From: Nitrososphaerales archaeon
GTDB lineage: Archaea > Thermoproteota > Nitrososphaeria > Nitrososphaerales > Gagatemarchaeaceae
Reading direction: 5' to 3'
DNA: 34,099 nt
Assembly: GCA_030038365.1 (NCBI GenBank)
Contig: JASHPA010000071.1
Coordinates: 1-34,099, forward strand
Shown in pieces: positions 31,532-34,099 of the stretch. Positions within the stretch are counted from its first letter, which is position 1, and every line of letters begins with the position of its first letter. The notes beneath the pieces are model-generated. The model was not told where the DNA came from. It saw nothing but the letters and a program-made list of their open reading frames with translations, and ran no database searches. Position numbers and translations under genes: made by a program.

Positions 31532-31581
31532 TGCGGCTTGAAAGCCGATTTTCAGGATACACCCTGAAAATAAGCGTCGTT

Positions 31582-31866
31582 TTACTTCGAAAGGTGGATT
31601 TCCATCGAGCTTACGTTGCTCATGGCGCCCGACTCGATGTTCTTCACCTGTTCCGTCGCGATGTCGACCCGTTTCACGGTGACCCCTGGGACGAACCGCT
31701 TGGTGATTATCTGAGCCGCGTCAACGGCCTTTGAGATTGCGCGCCCACGCGCCTTGAGGGTGATGTCGCCCGTCCCGTTCTGGAACAGCGTCAGGCAGGC
31801 GAGTACGTAGCTCATGGTCGGCTTCTTCCCGACAAAGATTGTGTGGTTCTCTCGTTCTGTGCTCAT
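31582..31866 (-). CDS. alba: Alba chromatin / RNA-binding protein
   Basis: 94 residues, the full Alba length. Signature parts: IFVGKKPTMSYVLACL (with the conserved lysine pair of the DNA-binding face, K14/K15), ITLKARGRAISKAVDAAQIITKR and the C-terminal SSMEIHLSK. The protein packs or protects DNA and also binds RNA. ATG 31866 lies about 30 bases from the centre of TATA-like CATAAATAAC, so the message is probably leaderless. Divergent from sucC across 100 bases. Confidence 0.95.
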   Translation of the reverse strand: MSTERENHTIFVGKKPTMSYVLACLTLFQNGTGDITLKARGRAISKAVDAAQIITKRFVPGVTVKRVDIATEQVKNIESGAMSNVSSMEIHLSK

Positions 31867-31890
31867 TTTCTTCGGGCGAAAGGCCTCACG

Positions 31891-31901
31891 ATGTTATTTA
31901 T
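31891..31901 (-). promoter_or_regulatory. TATA-like box of alba
   Basis: CATAAATAAC on the minus strand (plus ATGTTATTTATG), a strong AT-rich box about 30 bases upstream of ATG 31866. Confidence 0.6.
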
Positions 31902-31929
31902 GTTTGATGGATGATGTCTTCGAAGCCCC

Positions 31930-31940
31930 GCTAACTTTAT
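31930..31940 (+). promoter_or_regulatory. TATA-like box of sucCD
   Basis: GCTAACTTTAT is centred about 31 bases before ATG 31967. Confidence 0.5.
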
Positions 31941-31966
31941 TGAACGCACCTCGGGGCGTCCGAATC

Positions 31967-33064
31967 ATGCGACTGCTCGAGTACGAGGGAAAACAGCTGT
32001 TCAAGACGTACGGGATCCCCGTACCCGCTTCGCAGATCGCGCGTTTTCCCTCTGAGGTGACGAACGCCGTGAAGGCGGTGGGCCTTCCGGCCGCGATCAA
32101 GGCCCAGGTGCTGGCAGGAGGCAGAGGAAAAGCGGGAGGCGTGGCGGTGGTGAACTCGGAAGCCGATGCCGTCAGGGACGCATCTAGGATAATGGACCTG
32201 AGAATAGGCGGAGAGAAACCCGGCGCGCTGCTCGTCGAGCGCGCTTCTCCTCACTCCGGCGAGATGTACCTCTCCGTGAGCCTCGACAGGAGTCGAAGAA
32301 GCTTCGTGGTGATAGCGACCAGGGCAGGAGGGGTGGAAGTGGAATCGGCGGAAGGCGAGGTTATAGAGCCCGTACCTATCTCTGGCCTGAGCCAGGCGGC
32401 GGCCGAATCGGTGGCGTCCCGCCTCGAGCTCTCAGGGAAGACGAGGTCAGACTTCGTCAGCATCGCCCTGAGCCTGGAGCGGCTGTGCAGGGAGGAGGAA
32501 TGCGAGCTGGCGGAGATCAACCCGCTCGCGATACTTCCGGACGGCTCCCTCCTTGCGCTCGACTCCAAGGTCATCCTGGACGATAATGCGCTCTTCAGAC
32601 ATCCCGATTTCCTCCAGCTGCCGCCCGAGGACCCGCTCGAACGAGAGGCCACTAAGGAAGGATTCGCTTTCGTGAGGCTCGATGGCAGCATCGCGGTCAT
32701 CGGCAACGGCGCCGGCCTGGTGCTCTCCACTCTGGACCTCGTAGCCGACGCAGGCGGCAAGCCGGCGTGCTTCCTGGACTTGGGAGGCGGTTCGCAGCAG
32801 TCGAGAGTCGAGGCTGCCCTCCGTCTCGTTAAGAAGCTCCCGAACGCAGAGCGGATACTGGTCAACATATTCGGAGGAATAACCCGCACCACCGACGTCG
32901 CAGCCGGGCTCAAGAACATCGTCGCCGAGAGCCCCACCCAGCCTGTCTACGCTCGGATAAGCGGGGCAGAGGAGGACAAGGCCAGGCAGCTGCTCGCTGG
33001 CACCTCTGTCAAACTCTACCCAACGGCGCCGGAAGCGGTGAACGCAGCGGTGAGTGCGGCGTGA
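31967..33064 (+). CDS. sucC: Succinyl-CoA synthetase beta subunit
   Basis: ATP-grasp subunit of the TCA-cycle enzyme that interconverts succinyl-CoA and succinate with NTP formation. 365 residues, slightly shorter than the bacterial subunit (about 388). N-terminal LLEYEGKQLFKTYGIPVP and the nucleotide-site KAQVLAGGRGKAGGV are typical. The metal-site element ELAEINPLAI and the C-terminal CoA-ligase domain with FLDLGGGS and NIFGGITRTTDVA are present. ATG 31967 fits the family N-terminus and the promoter spacing; an in-frame extension upstream to 31814 runs through alba's promoter and is rejected. Overlaps sucD by 4 bases. Confidence 0.94.
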   Translation: MRLLEYEGKQLFKTYGIPVPASQIARFPSEVTNAVKAVGLPAAIKAQVLAGGRGKAGGVAVVNSEADAVRDASRIMDLRIGGEKPGALLVERASPHSGEMYLSVSLDRSRRSFVVIATRAGGVEVESAEGEVIEPVPISGLSQAAAESVASRLELSGKTRSDFVSIALSLERLCREEECELAEINPLAILPDGSLLALDSKVILDDNALFRHPDFLQLPPEDPLEREATKEGFAFVRLDGSIAVIGNGAGLVLSTLDLVADAGGKPACFLDLGGGSQQSRVEAALRLVKKLPNAERILVNIFGGITRTTDVAAGLKNIVAESPTQPVYARISGAEEDKARQLLAGTSVKLYPTAPEAVNAAVSAA

Positions 33065-33936
33065 TACTCCCGGAACAGGGTGAACCTGTCATCGTCCAGG
33101 GGATTACTGGGAGATTCGGAAGCCTCCACACGAGGTTAATGCTCGACTACGGGACCAACGTCGCGGCTGGAGTCACGCCGGGGAAGTTCGGCGAATGGGT
33201 CGAGAACGTCCCAGTCTTCGATTCTGTCCCCCAGGCCGTCCAGAAGAGCGGAGCCAAATGCTCCATCATCTTCGTCCCTGCAGAACACTTCTATTCGGCC
33301 GTGGAAGAGGCAATCTCGGCGGGCATAAAGCTGATAGTCGCGATTACCGAACACGTCCCGATAAGAGATGAACTGAAGACGGTAGACCTGGCCAACTCGA
33401 AGGGCGTGACGGTCATCGGCCCCAACACCCCTGGGCTCATCATCCCTGCTCGCAAGGTCAAGATGGGTATAATGCCGGTGCCCTCCTTCACTCCGGGCCG
33501 GATCGCGCTCTTCTCACGCAGCGGGACGCTCATGTACGAGATCGCCAACGAGCTGTCGCTCGCAGGCTTCGGTCAGTCGCTCGCTCTGGGGATTGGCGGG
33601 GACCCCATCAATGGGACCACGATGATCGACTGGTTCGACTGGGTCCGCGGGCGGGGCGACATCGACGCGGTCGTCGCCGTCGGCGAGATAGGAGGCGACT
33701 CCGAGGAGCGCCTCGCCCACTACATCTCTGATACCAGATTCCCGAAACCCGTCTTCGCCTACATAGCGGGGAGGGCTGCTCCCAAGGAGAAGAAGATGGG
33801 ACACGCAGGTGCCATAATCTATGGAAACTTGGGCACGGCCGGGTCGAAAATCTCCGCCTTCAGGGATGCGGGGGTGCAGGTTGCGATGACGCCGGCGGAG
33901 ATTCCCGGACTCGTTTCGGAGAAGCTGAGGCGTTAG
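33061..33936 (+). CDS. sucD: Succinyl-CoA synthetase alpha subunit
   Basis: Partner of sucC. 291 residues, normal length. CoA-binding Rossmann start (VIVQGITGRFGSLHT). Second domain with GPNTPGLI and GIMP, and the phosphohistidine loop GHAGAI with active-site H248. The start is GTG 33061, overlapping the sucC stop (GTGA), so the subunits are translationally coupled and made in equal amounts. Nothing unusual is seen. Confidence 0.95.
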   Translation: MILPEQGEPVIVQGITGRFGSLHTRLMLDYGTNVAAGVTPGKFGEWVENVPVFDSVPQAVQKSGAKCSIIFVPAEHFYSAVEEAISAGIKLIVAITEHVPIRDELKTVDLANSKGVTVIGPNTPGLIIPARKVKMGIMPVPSFTPGRIALFSRSGTLMYEIANELSLAGFGQSLALGIGGDPINGTTMIDWFDWVRGRGDIDAVVAVGEIGGDSEERLAHYISDTRFPKPVFAYIAGRAAPKEKKMGHAGAIIYGNLGTAGSKISAFRDAGVQVAMTPAEIPGLVSEKLRR

Positions 33937-33967
33937 ACCCTAAGATTTACGGAAAATTGGTTTGAAC

Positions 33968-33978
33968 AGGTAATAAGC
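33968..33978 (+). promoter_or_regulatory. TATA-like box of the last, partial gene
   Basis: GGTAATAAGCG is centred about 35 bases before GTG 34008. Confidence 0.35.
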
Positions 33979-34007
33979 GGTCGGGAGCGGATAATGCGCC
34001 GAGCCAA

Positions 34008-34099
34008 GTGTCCTACTTCAAGTCGATCAGGACGCCCGTGTGCTACATCACGGGCGAGATAAGGCTCGAGTATGCTCCTCCGCACGGTTTCAACCTCGA
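34008..34099 (+). CDS. Unidentified protein, N-terminus only (cut by window edge)
   Basis: Frame open from GTG 34008 to the window end, 30 residues seen (SYFKSIRTPVCYITGEIRL, then EYAPPHGFNL). Too little to identify. Support for coding: TATA-like box at a suitable distance, GC-rich third positions, no stop. An ATG at 33994 is in another frame that stops after about 25 codons. Confidence 0.4.
   Translation, partial: MSYFKSIRTPVCYITGEIRLEYAPPHGFNL

Noticed and set aside
31814-31966. 51-residue N-terminal extension of SucC
   Set aside because: It overlaps the divergent alba gene and both promoters; ATG 31967 gives the family N-terminus.
1-34099. CRISPR arrays, insertion sequences, integrases or defence genes
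   Set aside because: No regularly spaced repeats, transposase-like frames or nuclease/helicase islands were seen on either strand.

Overview
The window looks like archaeal chromosome from the Thaumarchaeota/Nitrososphaeria side of the tree. Evidence: an ESCRT-based division cluster (ESCRT-III paralogue, CdvB with winged helix, CdvC/Vps4), TFB, Alba, deoxyhypusine synthase, a NusA-like KH protein, archaeal-type IleRS and AspRS, and a haem-copper oxidase operon whose electron carriers are cupredoxins. Base composition is GC-rich. Many genes have an AT-rich TATA-like box about 25-40 bases before the start codon and little or no Shine-Dalgarno sequence, and TTG or GTG starts are very common. That points to largely leaderless transcription. 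No ammonia oxidation genes are visible, so the exact lineage stays open.

Layout. 1-4.8 kb: a 3'-truncated TFB gene (minus), deoxyhypusine synthase, a K+-independent-type membrane pyrophosphatase, and RidA (minus) with a small zinc-ribbon frame directly behind its amber stop. 4.9-7.6 kb: a secreted or membrane-anchored Cys-paired propeller protein, a convergent coiled-coil protein, a gene-poor stretch with a possible decayed homing-endonuclease remnant, tRNA-Cys(GCA) and a 50-residue protein. 7.7-12.4 kb: an aerobic terminal oxidase operon: subunit II with CuA plus a fused blue-copper domain, a subunit I/III fusion, a three-helix subunit IV-like protein, a free cupredoxin closely related to the fused one, and a third cupredoxin that has lost its copper ligands.

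12.4-23.5 kb: housekeeping genes (DUF5679 protein, CysRS, beta-CASP-like metallo-hydrolase, IleRS, metallophosphoesterase) mixed with a possible six-hairpin glycosidase, a half-length GtrA-like protein and small membrane proteins. 23.5-27.8 kb: a TrmB-family regulator divergent from the ESCRT-III/CdvB/CdvC cluster. The shared intergenic region carries a palindrome of the TrmB-operator type. 28-34.1 kb: a surface beta-propeller protein with a Thr-rich stalk, AspRS, NusA-like KH protein, Alba, succinyl-CoA synthetase (sucCD) and the start of one more gene.

How it works together: the oxidase and H+-pyrophosphatase are proton-motive enzymes, sucCD belongs to the TCA cycle, and the ESCRT cluster runs cytokinesis. 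The most interesting points are the cupredoxin duplication/degeneration series inside the oxidase operon, the zinc ribbon behind an in-frame amber codon, and the TrmB-type palindrome between a regulator and the division genes. All assignments rest on reading the sequence by eye; no database search was run.
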